Below, piece after piece: positions 7,664-16,806 of a DNA stretch of 64,000 nt. Location of the stretch: NCBI RefSeq assembly GCF_000527135.1, contig NZ_AZUP01000001.1, forward strand, positions 2,728,001 to 2,792,000, given 5' to 3'. This DNA comes from Methyloversatilis discipulorum (GTDB lineage: Bacteria; Pseudomonadota; Gammaproteobacteria; Burkholderiales; Rhodocyclaceae). Under the pieces are notes generated by a model. That model saw only the letters and a list, made by a program, of their open reading frames with translations. It was not told the DNA's origin and made no database searches. The position numbers were made by a program, and so were the translations under genes. Each line of letters begins with the position of its first letter. Positions within the stretch are counted from its first letter, which is position 1.

Positions 7664-9546
7664 GCGCCGGTACCGCTGCGAACTTCGGCGGACGGAGCCG
7701 GCGACGGTGCCGGGCCGTCACCTTGCGGAATGTATTCCGGTACCCACTGCGCCAGTTCGGCTCGGACGGCGGCCGGCTCGGCCGGCAAGGGGCCGGTCAG
7801 CCAGCGCTCGAGCCGGCCCAGCCACAGCGCGTCATCGATCGCCCGCGCACGCGCGATACGCACCTTCGGGTGATGGGTCGGCCGCGTCGTCTCGTCGCTG
7901 GCCAACAGCTCCTCGTACAACTTTTCGCCCGGGCGCAGCCCTGTGAACTCGATCTTCACCTCGGATTCCGACGCGCCGGACAGACGGATCATGTCGCGCG
8001 CCAGGTCGGCAATGCGCACCGGCTCGCCCATGTCGAGCACGAAAATCTCCCCGCCCTCGCCCATCAGCGCCGCCTGCAGCACCAGCTGTGCCGCCTCGGG
8101 GATGGACATGAAGTAACGGATGATGTCCGGGTGAGTGACCGTGACCGGACCGCCACGGGCGATCTGTTCCTGGAAGCGCGGAATCACGCTGCCGGAGGAA
8201 CCGAGCACATTTCCGAAACGCACGCAGACGAAGTGGGTTTCACCCGCACCTTGCATGGCTTGGCAGACCATCTCCGCAAGTCGTTTGCTCGCGCCCATCA
8301 CGTTGGTCGGATTCACAGCTTTATCGGTGGACACCATGACGAAGCGCTCGACCCCTGCGGCAACCGCCGCACGCGCGATCACCAATGTGCCCATCGTGTT
8401 GTTGCGTAACGCCTCCGCAGCATTTTCGCTCTCCATCAGCGGAACGTGCTTGTAGGCGGCCGCATGGAACACCACCTGCGGAGCTGACCTCTTCAGTACA
8501 GTGCGAATCCTTTCGTCATCCTTCACATCACCGATGAGGCACACGAGCGCAAGCTGCGGATGCAGCGCCCGCAACTTCTCCTCGATCCGGTAAAGCGCGA
8601 ATTCAGAGGCCTCGAACAGCACCAGCGAAGCAGGTCGAAGGCGTGCAATCTGTACGCACAACTCGCTGCCAATGGAGCCACCGGCGCCACTAACGAACAC
8701 CGTGCGCCTGGCAATCAGGTGCTGCAAACCCTCGTTATCCAGCTGTATGGCCTCGCGACCCAGCAAGTCCTCGATCTCAACCTTGCGTAGCGCCTCGATC
8801 GACACCTTGCCGGACATCACGTCCTCAATCCCAGGCACGGTAAACACCTCAGCGCCGGCAGACGCTGCAAGGTCGGTAGCTGCCCGAATGCTGGTACGGG
8901 CAGCTGACGGCATGGCAAGAATCACATGCCTCGCCTTCTCGGCTTGAAGCACATCAGGGAGGCCGGACACTGGACCATGCACAGTATGTCCTGCGAGTTC
9001 GCGCCCCCACTTCAGTGGGTCATCATCGACCAGGCCAACCACGCGCCAATCAGGACTGCGCTCGAGCTCCTTGACCAGGATCGCCCCCCCGCGTCCCGCA
9101 CCCACGATGACCACGGGCTTGCCTTGCGCGATTAGCCCGCCATACAGCCGATGCTCCTTCCACATCCGGTATGCCACACGCCCACCGCCCATCACGATGA
9201 GCAGCAGCAGCGGGTAGAGCACCAAGAGCGAGCGCGGAATCAGCAGCGGTCCCGGCCTGTAGAGCAGCATCATCAACCCAAGCATCAACGTCGACACACC
9301 TACCGCCTTCAGGACGCGGCGCAGATCCGGCAGGCTGGCGAATACCCACATGCCCAGATAGAGGCCGGCCCATCGGCAGATGATGGCGTGCAGCGGCAGC
9401 AGGATGATGCCGCCACTGACGATGAGATCGGTGTACTGGTGCGGCCAAACGAAGTTGAAGCGCAGCAGGTAGCCGCCGACCCAGGCGATCACCATCGCCA
9501 GCAGGTCGAATGCATACACCATCAGCGAACGGATATTGCGATTCAT
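7660..9546 (-). CDS. wbpM: Membrane nucleotide-sugar 4,6-dehydratase, WbpM/CapD/PglF family
   Basis: 628 residues from the ATG at 9546. Four to five membrane segments fill residues 1-130. A first Rossmann domain follows (VVIVGAGRGGAILVKEL), then the catalytic SDR domain (FVSGAGGSIGSELCVQIARL, about residue 285). The active-site Tyr is replaced by Met in VMGASK, and VSTDKA is present; this Ser-Met-Lys arrangement is typical of WbpM and PglF. These enzymes convert UDP-GlcNAc to the 4-keto-6-deoxy sugar used for QuiNAc, FucNAc or bacillosamine. Gene order epimerase, PNPT transferase, wbpM matches the wbpV-wbpL-wbpM end of Pseudomonas aeruginosa O-antigen loci. It overlaps both neighbours by ATGA. 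Confidence 0.93.
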   Translation of the reverse strand: MNRNIRSLMVYAFDLLAMVIAWVGGYLLRFNFVWPHQYTDLIVSGGIILLPLHAIICRWAGLYLGMWVFASLPDLRRVLKAVGVSTLMLGLMMLLYRPGPLLIPRSLLVLYPLLLLIVMGGGRVAYRMWKEHRLYGGLIAQGKPVVIVGAGRGGAILVKELERSPDWRVVGLVDDDPLKWGRELAGHTVHGPVSGLPDVLQAEKARHVILAMPSAARTSIRAATDLAASAGAEVFTVPGIEDVMSGKVSIEALRKVEIEDLLGREAIQLDNEGLQHLIARRTVFVSGAGGSIGSELCVQIARLRPASLVLFEASEFALYRIEEKLRALHPQLALVCLIGDVKDDERIRTVLKRSAPQVVFHAAAYKHVPLMESENAAEALRNNTMGTLVIARAAVAAGVERFVMVSTDKAVNPTNVMGASKRLAEMVCQAMQGAGETHFVCVRFGNVLGSSGSVIPRFQEQIARGGPVTVTHPDIIRYFMSIPEAAQLVLQAALMGEGGEIFVLDMGEPVRIADLARDMIRLSGASESEVKIEFTGLRPGEKLYEELLASDETTRPTHHPKVRIARARAIDDALWLGRLERWLTGPLPAEPAAVRAELAQWVPEYIPQGDGPAPSPAPSAEVRSGTGA

Positions 9547-10529
9547 CGAGTTTCCTGAGCGACGTTCCAAGCGCGCCAGCGGCGGTCTATCCAGCAGCCG
9601 GCAGCCAGCAGCGCCGCCGACGGCAGCGCCAGCAGAGCGGGCGTCCACGCGCTGTCCAGCGCACGGGCCAGCAGGGCGCAGGAGGCACATGCCGCCATCA
9701 GCGCGTAGGCGAACCACGCCGTGCGCGCATGCCCAAATCCGGAGCGTACCAGCCGTTGGTAGAAATGTTCGCGATGGGCCTCCCAGAAGCGTTCGCCCCG
9801 CAGCATTCGACGCGCCAGCGTCACGCTGGCGTCCACGATGAAGGGCGCGAAAACCACCGGCACGAACCAGGCCGGCCACACGCCGCGCAGCACGCCTTCC
9901 AGCCCGAGCGCGGCGGCCAGGAAGCCGAGCGGGATGGAGCCGGCGTCGCCCATGAACACCCGCGCCGGATGCAGGTTGAACACCAGAAAGCCCGCGGCAC
10001 CGCCGGCCAGCGCCGCGGCTGGCACGGCAAGTTCGGCCTCTCCCGCGACAGCGGCCGCCAGCGCGCAGGCACCGAAGCCGGACAGCGCCATGCCGCCGGC
10101 AAGCCCGTCAGAACCGTCCATGAAGTTGTACAGATTGGTCATCCACACCGTGAGCACCGCCACCGTCAGCGCCAACGGCCAGGACAGACCGGCCAGCACC
10201 ACCAGCGCCGCCGCGGCCATGAAATGGATTCCGAAGCGCAGGCCGGTGGGCAGGCCGTGGCGGTCGTCGGCAAAAGACACCAGCACAAGCACGGCAGCGG
10301 GCAGCACCCACGGCGGCGCCACACAGCTGACCGCCAGCGCGAGCACGCTTCCGGCCACGATGCCCCAGCCGCCCACCCGCGGCGTCGCGCGCGTGTGCAG
10401 CGAGCGGTGATTGGGTTCGTCGGTGGCCAGACGCCAGGCCCAGCCGGTGCGCAGCAGCAGCCAGAGCAGGCCTGCCGCCCCGGCCGCCGACACGAGAGCA
10501 GCCAGCCATGAAGACAGCGCGACAGTCAT
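9543..10529 (-). CDS. Polyprenyl-phosphate HexNAc-1-phosphate transferase, WbpL/WecA family
   Basis: A 328-residue polytopic membrane enzyme of the MraY/WecA superfamily. Hallmarks in order: PNHRSLHTRATPRVGG near residue 42, FADDRHG with the magnesium-binding Asp pair, NLYNFMDGSDGLAGG, FMGDAGSIPLGF and the REHFYQRLVRSG loop. It would start a lipid-linked glycan by moving a QuiNAc- or FucNAc-1-phosphate to undecaprenyl phosphate, using the sugar made by the flanking epimerase and dehydratase. Start chosen at the ATG (10529) that overlaps the epimerase stop; its own end overlaps the wbpM start. Sugar specificity is inferred from gene order. Confidence 0.92.
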   Translation of the reverse strand: MTVALSSWLAALVSAAGAAGLLWLLLRTGWAWRLATDEPNHRSLHTRATPRVGGWGIVAGSVLALAVSCVAPPWVLPAAVLVLVSFADDRHGLPTGLRFGIHFMAAAALVVLAGLSWPLALTVAVLTVWMTNLYNFMDGSDGLAGGMALSGFGACALAAAVAGEAELAVPAAALAGGAAGFLVFNLHPARVFMGDAGSIPLGFLAAALGLEGVLRGVWPAWFVPVVFAPFIVDASVTLARRMLRGERFWEAHREHFYQRLVRSGFGHARTAWFAYALMAACASCALLARALDSAWTPALLALPSAALLAAGCWIDRRWRAWNVAQETR

Positions 10530-11476
10530 GAAGCGCACTCCGCGACGGCGCGGCGCAGCGCATCGCATGCGCTCACTGGCGGCTCCCAACCGAGCAGCCG
10601 TCGCGCCTTGCTGATATCGACCTCTAGACTGCCGCACAGGCGCTCGGCGTCGGCAGAACGGCCGATCAGGGCCGCTGCGACCCGCAACAGTGCGACCGGC
10701 ACTGGCAGCAGCCGGGCGTGCCGACCGCGAGCGTGCGCGACCGTGTGCAGCAGTTCAGGCGTGGACAGGCTTTCGCCATCGCCGGCCAGAAAGAGTTGGC
10801 CGGCGGCCGCATCGCTGCGCAGGCAGGTCACGATGAGATCGACCAGATTGTCGATGGCCACCAACGTGCGCCGGTTATGCACCGCACCCAGCGGCAGCGG
10901 CACGCCACGCGCCGTCCAGCGCACCAAACGCGCGAAGTTGCCGGGCGCGTGCGGGCCATAGACCAGCGGCGGTCGGATCACGACCCACTCCATGCCGGTG
11001 CCCCCGCAGACCTCGCGCAGCGTCCGCTCAGCCTCGAGCTTCGAGTTTGCATACGGCCCCTCCGGCGCCGGCCTGTCGTCCTCAGTGAACGGACGATCGG
11101 CGCGCCGTCCATTCACGCCGATCGAGCTGACGAACAGGAAACGGCGCACGCCGGCTGCTGCGGCCTGTTCGGCGAGGCGCCGGGTGCCGTCGACATTGAT
11201 CCGGTGGAAATCCGCCTGGGCAGCGTCGCTGCCTGCTGACTCGACGTGGACATGTGCAGCCGCATGCACGACGGCCGCAGCGTCGGCGAGTACCGGCATC
11301 CAATCGGCCTCCGGCCCCAGCGTCGGACCGCACACCGTGTCCGGCCCGCCCTTGCCCGGGGTGCGCACGACCGCGCGCACCGCAATGCCGTCCGCGCGCA
11401 GGCGACCGACCACGGCGCCACCGACGAAACCGCTGGCTCCGGTCACCACAACCGGGCCGCCCGAAAGGCCCGCCAT
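10526..11476 (-). CDS. NAD-dependent sugar epimerase/reductase, WbpV-like SDR
   Basis: 316 residues, an extended SDR. The N-terminal nucleotide motif is VVVTGASGFVGGAVV, the catalytic Ser lies in FLFVSSIGVNG, and YANSK is an intact YxxxK. VIRPPLVYGPHAPGNF is the usual substrate-side segment. In P. aeruginosa-type loci the protein at this place (WbpV) reduces the 4-keto product of WbpM to UDP-QuiNAc or UDP-FucNAc. Both ends overlap neighbours: the start with the upstream glycosyltransferase stop (TGATG at 11474-11478), the end with the transferase start. The exact stereochemistry cannot be read from sequence. Confidence 0.88.
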   Translation of the reverse strand: MAGLSGGPVVVTGASGFVGGAVVGRLRADGIAVRAVVRTPGKGGPDTVCGPTLGPEADWMPVLADAAAVVHAAAHVHVESAGSDAAQADFHRINVDGTRRLAEQAAAAGVRRFLFVSSIGVNGRRADRPFTEDDRPAPEGPYANSKLEAERTLREVCGGTGMEWVVIRPPLVYGPHAPGNFARLVRWTARGVPLPLGAVHNRRTLVAIDNLVDLIVTCLRSDAAAGQLFLAGDGESLSTPELLHTVAHARGRHARLLPVPVALLRVAAALIGRSADAERLCGSLEVDISKARRLLGWEPPVSACDALRRAVAECAS

Positions 11477-12234
11477 CAGTCCGGACGCGCCACGAATTGG
11501 CGACCGCGCGACAGCACCTTGGAAAGCGCGAAGCGCGGCAGCGAGAAGGGCAGACCGTGCGACTTCAGCGCGTCGGCGATCTCCCGGTTCTGTTGCCAGA
11601 TGTTGCGCAGGCTGCGGTTGGTGGTGCCGCCCATACGCATCTTGACCAGCAGCTTGGGCAGGTAGCGAGCACGCAGGCGGACCACTTCGAGGAAGCGCGA
11701 CATGATTTCCACGTCAGCTGCGATGCGGTAGCGCAGGTCGAACAGACCATGCCGCAGATAGACCTCGCGACGCGCAAAGAAAGTCGGGTGCGGCGGACAC
11801 CAGCCGCGCAGAAAGAGCCCGGGCTGGAAATCGCTCGACTGCCAGTAGCGCACGATGCGTGACGTGTCGTCCTGACGGACATAGCACAGATCGCCGTAGC
11901 ACACCTCTACACCGGGGTCCTCGAACACCTTTGCTACCGCCGACAGTACGTCGTGCGACGGATAGAAATCGTCTGCGTTGATGAAGCCGACGACGTCGCC
12001 GGTCGCCCGCCGTATGCCCTTGTTCATCGCGTCGTAGATACCCTTGTCCGGCTCCGACACGAACACCTTTACATGCTGCCCCGCCTGCTCAACCAGGGCC
12101 TGGGTGCCGTCGGTCGAGCCGCCATCGACCACGATGTGCTCGACATCCGGGTGGTCCTGAGCGGCCACCGACGCGAGGGTATCGCCCAACGTGGCGACCG
12201 AGTTGTAGCAGACGGTGATGATGGAAATCTTCAT
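11476..12234 (-). CDS. Glycosyltransferase family 2 (WcaA/WcaE-like)
   Basis: 252 residues, GT-A fold. It begins MKISIITVCYNSVATLGDTL, then HIVVDGGSTDGTQ, SEPDKGIYDAMNKGIRRATG and the metal-binding GFINADDFYPS (DXD-like). CPPHPTFFARREVYLRHGLFD and ADVEIMSRFLE complete the usual acceptor-side motifs. The EPDKGIYDAMNKGI signature is typical of enzymes that build O-antigen or colanic-acid-like repeats. It is cytoplasmic and membrane-peripheral. It is joined to the epimerase gene by TGATG. Donor and acceptor unknown. Confidence 0.9.
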   Translation of the reverse strand: MKISIITVCYNSVATLGDTLASVAAQDHPDVEHIVVDGGSTDGTQALVEQAGQHVKVFVSEPDKGIYDAMNKGIRRATGDVVGFINADDFYPSHDVLSAVAKVFEDPGVEVCYGDLCYVRQDDTSRIVRYWQSSDFQPGLFLRGWCPPHPTFFARREVYLRHGLFDLRYRIAADVEIMSRFLEVVRLRARYLPKLLVKMRMGGTTNRSLRNIWQQNREIADALKSHGLPFSLPRFALSKVLSRGRQFVARPD

Positions 12235-12271
12235 ACGGGCATCCGGAATGCGAAACCAGCGGGGGGCGGCA

Positions 12272-13003
12272 TCATGCCTGCCCGGTCCTGGGCGATGTCT
12301 TGAGCAAAATCAGCCGTGCGCCGAGCGCCGCCGCGAAACGGGCGCGGTGCGCGATCTGCGCGATCAGCCCGTAATGGCTGCGCCCACCGGTCGGCGAAGC
12401 ACTGGCGGCGTGGCGACGATATAGCAGCGTTGGCGTGCCGACGAAACGGACCCGCCCGGTCGCGCTGGCGACAAGGCCGAGCCAGGTGTCGTGCATCGGC
12501 AGCCCTGGTGGAAATGGCAGGGCACGGGCCAGCAGCGATCGACGGAACGCCATGCAGCAGCCGAGAAAGCTGTTGCGCCATAGGTTTCGCAACAAGCCAG
12601 GCCCGGATCGTCGCTGGGCGAAGAAGGAGGGGTCGGTTACTGCCAGCATGCCATCTGTAACCAGGCAGTCGGATACGACCAAGTCCGCCGACGCCAGCGC
12701 CTCGATCAGCAGTGTGCGCTTGTTCGGCAGCCAGACATCGTCCTGGTCGCACAGAAACACGTACTCGCCCCGAGCGGCGCACAACGCGCGTTCGAAGTTG
12801 GCCACCACGCCGAGCCTCTGCTTGCCCGGCAGCAGGCGGATGCGTGGATCGTCGCGCTGTTCGATCAAGGCCAGAGTGCCGTCGGTCGAGCAGTCATCGG
12901 CGATCACCAGTTCGTCACCGACATCGAGCTGCGCCAGCACCGAATCCAGCTGTGCCTGCAGATAGGGTTCGCCATTGCAGGTGGCCATGCAGACCGAAAT
13001 CAT
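12272..13003 (-). CDS. Glycosyltransferase family 2 (rhamnosyltransferase-like)
   Basis: 243 residues. It begins MISVCMATCNGEPYLQAQLDSVLAQL, with ADDCSTDGTLALIEQ and YVFLCDQDDVWLPNK. The SDQDD/CDQDD form of the metal motif is common in dTDP-rhamnosyltransferase-like enzymes. The same build recurs in the gene at 14806-15792, so the glycan may use two related linkages. A 37-bp gap separates it from the next gene; its start overlaps the methyltransferase stop (ATGA at 13000-13003). No rml genes for dTDP-rhamnose lie in this window. Confidence 0.88.
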   Translation of the reverse strand: MISVCMATCNGEPYLQAQLDSVLAQLDVGDELVIADDCSTDGTLALIEQRDDPRIRLLPGKQRLGVVANFERALCAARGEYVFLCDQDDVWLPNKRTLLIEALASADLVVSDCLVTDGMLAVTDPSFFAQRRSGPGLLRNLWRNSFLGCCMAFRRSLLARALPFPPGLPMHDTWLGLVASATGRVRFVGTPTLLYRRHAASASPTGGRSHYGLIAQIAHRARFAAALGARLILLKTSPRTGQA

Positions 13004-13842
13004 GTCCTCGAAACGGCTGCGTAGGCGCGGCGGCAGAGGCGATAAAGGCCCATCGGCAGCATGCGCTTGAGCACGCGGTTAACCCGCATCAGCGGCGTCA
13101 CCCGCGGCGCATGTCCCGCCAGCGACATCAGATCGAGCGCCTTGCCGGACGCTGATATGCGTACCGCACGCAGCACGCACTGATAGACCGTGGCATGCGG
13201 GTTGCGCAGCACCGCCGCCTTGAGGTCGTCCGGCGCCCTGCGCCAGCGATCCGCGTACTCGGTGTCCTCCGGCGCACGGCTGACAAAACCGGCATCCACC
13301 ACCTTGAAACCGGCGACCTCGACCAGAGTCTGCATATTCTTCAGTCCGAAGAAGCGGATGTGGGTGCTGTCCAGCAGGCCAGCATCGCGATACTCGAAAT
13401 CCTCGTCCATCAGGCAGGCGTGGATGACCGCGTGACCGATGTGGGGCAGGGAAATCACCACGCAACCTTCAGGCGCCAGCAGCGCCTCGCAGGCGCGCAG
13501 CAGATCCTGCGGTCGATTCAGGTGTTCCAGCACATCAGCCGCGACCAGCGCGTCGAAACTCTCGCCTCTGATCTCGCCAACCCAATTCGTTTCGTTCAGG
13601 TTCACCCGCATTACCCGCTCGCAGTGAGGCGCGAGGTGGGGCAGGAAGGAGCTTTCCAATTCCACCGCGGTGACACGGCTCGCACGCTCGGCTTTTAGGC
13701 GGCGGGTAATCGAGCCCGGCCCGGCGCCCAGTTCGAGCACGCGCGCATTCGGGGGCACCATCGCCAGTACGATGTCTGCCGCGTTCTCGCCCTGTCCGTA
13801 GAGCTTCTCGTAGTGATAGTTGATCGGCTCAGCGCTTGCCAT
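13000..13842 (-). CDS. Class I SAM-dependent methyltransferase
   Basis: 280 residues. It has an N-terminal HYEKLYGQGENAADIVLAMVP, the SAM-binding motif I VLELGAGPGSITRRLK (about residue 35), and then FDALVAADVLEHLNRPQDLL and GCVVISLPHIGH. The C-terminal 80 residues are basic and amphipathic, which could anchor it at the membrane. It is embedded between glycosyltransferases and overlaps both (14 bp upstream, 4 bp downstream). A role in methylating a sugar of the glycan, or capping it, is inferred from context; O- or C-methylation cannot be told apart. Confidence 0.87.
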   Translation of the reverse strand: MASAEPINYHYEKLYGQGENAADIVLAMVPPNARVLELGAGPGSITRRLKAERASRVTAVELESSFLPHLAPHCERVMRVNLNETNWVGEIRGESFDALVAADVLEHLNRPQDLLRACEALLAPEGCVVISLPHIGHAVIHACLMDEDFEYRDAGLLDSTHIRFFGLKNMQTLVEVAGFKVVDAGFVSRAPEDTEYADRWRRAPDDLKAAVLRNPHATVYQCVLRAVRISASGKALDLMSLAGHAPRVTPLMRVNRVLKRMLPMGLYRLCRRAYAAVSRT

Positions 13843-14803
13843 TCGATTCCCCGGTTCTGATGCCCACGCGAATCAGGGTGCGGGACAGCAACCGATCCAG
13901 TGCATTGACGTAACGCAGTATTTTACTTTTGATGAAGAAGCGGCGCAGTGCGCGGTCGAACTCCGGTATCGGCCGGTGCGGCACATCACTCACCTTGAGC
14001 GGCGCGAGCGACGGCTGCACGCGGTAAGGATCGAAACGCCAGGACGAACAGTGCACCCCGGTGCCATCCAGCCCGATGTTGTGGATGGTCGAACGCACCG
14101 GCGCCAGCGACAGCTTGCCTGCAAGGAAAAGTGAGGCATGCCAGCGGATGAACCACGAATTGTTCCGGCCCGCGATCTGGTCATTCAGCATGCGCATGAA
14201 ATTGCCCGGCCCCACCCGGTCGAAACCGGTGGTCAGGCCACGCGCCTCCAGTTTCTGCACTAGCTTGCGGCCGTCCGGCTCGAAAAGTTGCCAAGCACGC
14301 GACCAGGTCGCCCAGCCCCAACTCATCGGAAACGGCAGCAGCAGGGTATCCGGCATGCCCGCCGGCACCTTCACCGGATACATGTAGGCGGAAATGCAGC
14401 CCACCGCCTCGTCGTCCGCATAATGGTCCAGCGCATCGTTCATGTAGCATAGGAAGTGTGGCGAGGTAATCAGGTCGTCCTCCAGCACGATCACCCGGCC
14501 ATGCCGCGCGCACAGCATGCCGGCGCCATCGATGATGGAGCGTGCGAGCCCGAGATTGCGCTCTCTCCGGATTACCGTGACCGATGCGAAGCCTTGCACG
14601 TCGCGGATGCATTCCAGCACCTCAGCATGGGCGGCCCGCGCCGCCCCGTCTCGCGGTGCGTCGGCGAAAATAAAAAGCGGCGTCTCGGTCGCCAGCGTGT
14701 TCGCGCGGAGCGCCGCCAGTGCCTGCCTTGTATGCTCCGGCCGGTTGTAGACGAAAAGGGCAACCGGGGCGCGGAGCCCATTGCCGCATGCGGAAGACAC
14801 CAT
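13829..14803 (-). CDS. Glycosyltransferase, GT2/GNT-I-like fold
   Basis: 324 residues. The N-terminus PVALFVYNRPEHTRQALAAL, then TVIRRERNLGLARSIIDG and the metal motif VIVLEDDLITSPHFL (EDD in place of DXD), place it with bacterial proteins that resemble N-acetylglucosaminyltransferase I. SWGWATWSRAWQLFEPD and NNSWFIRWHASLFLAGKLS are further conserved blocks. It overlaps the methyltransferase by 14 bp and lies 2 bp from the next gene upstream. It is the last normal-G+C gene before the low-G+C block. Donor unknown. Confidence 0.85.
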   Translation of the reverse strand: MVSSACGNGLRAPVALFVYNRPEHTRQALAALRANTLATETPLFIFADAPRDGAARAAHAEVLECIRDVQGFASVTVIRRERNLGLARSIIDGAGMLCARHGRVIVLEDDLITSPHFLCYMNDALDHYADDEAVGCISAYMYPVKVPAGMPDTLLLPFPMSWGWATWSRAWQLFEPDGRKLVQKLEARGLTTGFDRVGPGNFMRMLNDQIAGRNNSWFIRWHASLFLAGKLSLAPVRSTIHNIGLDGTGVHCSSWRFDPYRVQPSLAPLKVSDVPHRPIPEFDRALRRFFIKSKILRYVNALDRLLSRTLIRVGIRTGESNGKR

Positions 14804-14805
14804 GA

Positions 14806-15792
14806 TTACGGCGCCACAATATCCAGGACCGCACTTCGCCAGCCGCTGAACGCTGAATACCCTCCCCGGAAATAAAAGACCACCACCTTCAGAATCCTGG
14901 AAACCCTCCGAGCCTCAAGAATACCCCGTCTCTCACGAACAATCTTGACCATCTTGGAAAGATCTGAGAATGACCGATCAAAAGCTTCGGAAGTTACAAA
15001 CCCTTCCTCTACAAGGGCGTTCCTATTTTTCTCGGCCCAGAAAAATAGAGGCTCAATATAAGAGTGCGAGAGCGCAACACTCTTCCGCGATAGAACGAAC
15101 ATGCTGAGCAAAAACCTGAACCTTGAAACTGAAGTCTCGTTCAATGCCCCCTCGCGTGTGACGGCACCCTCGTGTCGACGATAGTGCGCCAGAACAACCG
15201 GGAGCACCACACGCCCATCAACGAAATTCGCACAACAATGCAGCCATTGATCATGCGTAAGCGCTTCGCGCATAGGAATCGGCAAGCAGAGCTTCAAGAA
15301 TTTACCGCGGACGGCCGTCGCCATTCCATTGACGTAGCTCTTATCCGAAATCCCGCAGGATCGAAGCCTGTCAAGTTTCTTTTGACCACTCGAACGAAGT
15401 TCTTCATCGCAGAAAAGCAGGTCGTGAATTACGAGCACCGCTTCTGGATGACTCCCGAAAAAATCAATCACCGTCAAAATCTTATTTGGGCACCACCAAT
15501 CATCCTGATCGCTTAGAAAAACATAATCCCCAGAACAGTGGGCCAGGGCCCGCGAAAAATTCTCAATATAGCCAGAATTACTTTCATTCCGCAGAATTCG
15601 GACGAGCAAACGCCCATCCCTTGAAAATGACTCAATAACCTCAACAGTCCCATCCGTTGAGGCGTCGTCCGAACACACCACTTCATCTGGCGGCGTGGTC
15701 TGTGAAAAAATACTTTCCAGTTGGCATCCGAGATATGCAGCGCCGTTCCAAGTCGCAAGAGCGACCGAAATTTTGCCCGCACGGGCTTCCAC
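14806..15792 (-). CDS. Glycosyltransferase family 2, low-G+C gene
   Basis: 328 residues from a GTG at 15792 that directly follows the preceding gene's TAA. GT-A motifs: KISVALATWNGAAYLGCQLE, VCSDDASTDGTVEVIE and YVFLSDQDDWWCPNKIL (SDQDD). The second half holds HDQWLHCCANF and a basic tail. It resembles the GT at 12272-13003 in plan but not in composition. Codon use is AT-richer than the flanking genes, which marks it with the next two genes as a separately acquired segment. Confidence 0.86.
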   Translation of the reverse strand: MEARAGKISVALATWNGAAYLGCQLESIFSQTTPPDEVVCSDDASTDGTVEVIESFSRDGRLLVRILRNESNSGYIENFSRALAHCSGDYVFLSDQDDWWCPNKILTVIDFFGSHPEAVLVIHDLLFCDEELRSSGQKKLDRLRSCGISDKSYVNGMATAVRGKFLKLCLPIPMREALTHDQWLHCCANFVDGRVVLPVVLAHYRRHEGAVTREGALNETSVSRFRFLLSMFVLSRKSVALSHSYIEPLFFWAEKNRNALVEEGFVTSEAFDRSFSDLSKMVKIVRERRGILEARRVSRILKVVVFYFRGGYSAFSGWRSAVLDIVAP

Positions 15793-16806
15793 TTAGAGTC
15801 CCTCGCTCGGAGCGCCCAGGGTTGGCGAAACCGGAAGATCCGAAAACAACGTCGTGTCACCCAACCGATACAGCGGAATGGATCTCTCCTCGGCGATGCG
15901 CACGAACTCGGATATGTACCTTTCTCGCTTATCTGCCAATCGGTCCTGATCCTGTTTGACCACCATGTATGCCCTCGTATCGTTTTCACTCAGGCACTCA
16001 AACAGTGAGGCCCAGAAATACGCATAGACAACCTGGAGCATTTCAGTGGCAACAGAACCCTTCTGATGCGCCATCAAATCCATATCAGGGATCGATACAA
16101 AATCATCGAGGATCCGTTTCATCAAAGGAATATCTCGTGCGAAAAAATGTATCCGCTTGGCAATGTCCGACGTACGCTCGAATCCACAGAAAGTAATAGA
16201 GCAAGGATTCATCGCCAAGGCCGCATTAATCATGAGAAAGAGGACATTCTGGTTTGTATAGAGAACCACCTTTTTCGGTCCAACTTCCGCAGAAAACAAT
16301 TTTTCTGGCGCATCGCCAAAATTCTTGCGCATTATTGGCTCCAACCCGTAGCCGGCAGATCGACCATCCAAGGTTGGGTTAATCACCATCGACGGCGGAC
16401 TTTTCGACACCTGAGCAAGTCTGCACATTACCAAGTGCGCAGAGATGTACAAATCCAGATCAATATCGAGGTAATTTGTCCAATTACACCCTATAACCAC
16501 GAGATCGGAAGGCTTCCCCTTCGACTTCAACACCGCTTCTAACGCTCTAGCGCTGGTCGATGCACCAAGCAGCACAACATGCTTTCCTGAATGTTCGCGC
16601 ATCCAGTCTGCAAGAGGGGGATATACTCGACCTTTCCCCCGATGACCTGAACGTGCTCGTCGAAAAGCCTGAATCATCGACCTGAGCAGAAGGCGGAAGA
16701 ATTCCCTTAACCATCGACGCCCGATGTATACCAAATGCGAAAAACTTGGACCATGGATATCATCGCCTGTATCCAAAACGTTCATAATCTTCGCGATAAT
16801 ACTCAT
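15793..16806 (-). CDS. Unrecognised 337-residue protein, possible new glycosyltransferase
   Basis: I do not recognise a family with confidence. After a basic N-terminal 50 residues there is a nucleotide-binding-like strand-turn-helix, HVVLLGASTSARALEAVLKS (about residues 74-93). DLVVIGCNWTNYLDIDLDLY follows, and a second half with VLFLMINAALAMNPCSITFCGFERTS. This outline (Gly/Ser-rich first loop, Cys-Asn after strand two, a LxxG.ER/ID-like block) is loosely like GT42 sialyltransferases and DUF115/Maf flagellin glycosyltransferases, which use nonulosonic acids. The likeness is weak. Its start overlaps the sulfotransferase gene by 47 bp; ATG 16785 is an alternative. G+C is low (25/60 at 16081-16140). 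Confidence 0.6.
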   Translation of the reverse strand: MSIIAKIMNVLDTGDDIHGPSFSHLVYIGRRWLREFFRLLLRSMIQAFRRARSGHRGKGRVYPPLADWMREHSGKHVVLLGASTSARALEAVLKSKGKPSDLVVIGCNWTNYLDIDLDLYISAHLVMCRLAQVSKSPPSMVINPTLDGRSAGYGLEPIMRKNFGDAPEKLFSAEVGPKKVVLYTNQNVLFLMINAALAMNPCSITFCGFERTSDIAKRIHFFARDIPLMKRILDDFVSIPDMDLMAHQKGSVATEMLQVVYAYFWASLFECLSENDTRAYMVVKQDQDRLADKRERYISEFVRIAEERSIPLYRLGDTTLFSDLPVSPTLGAPSEGL

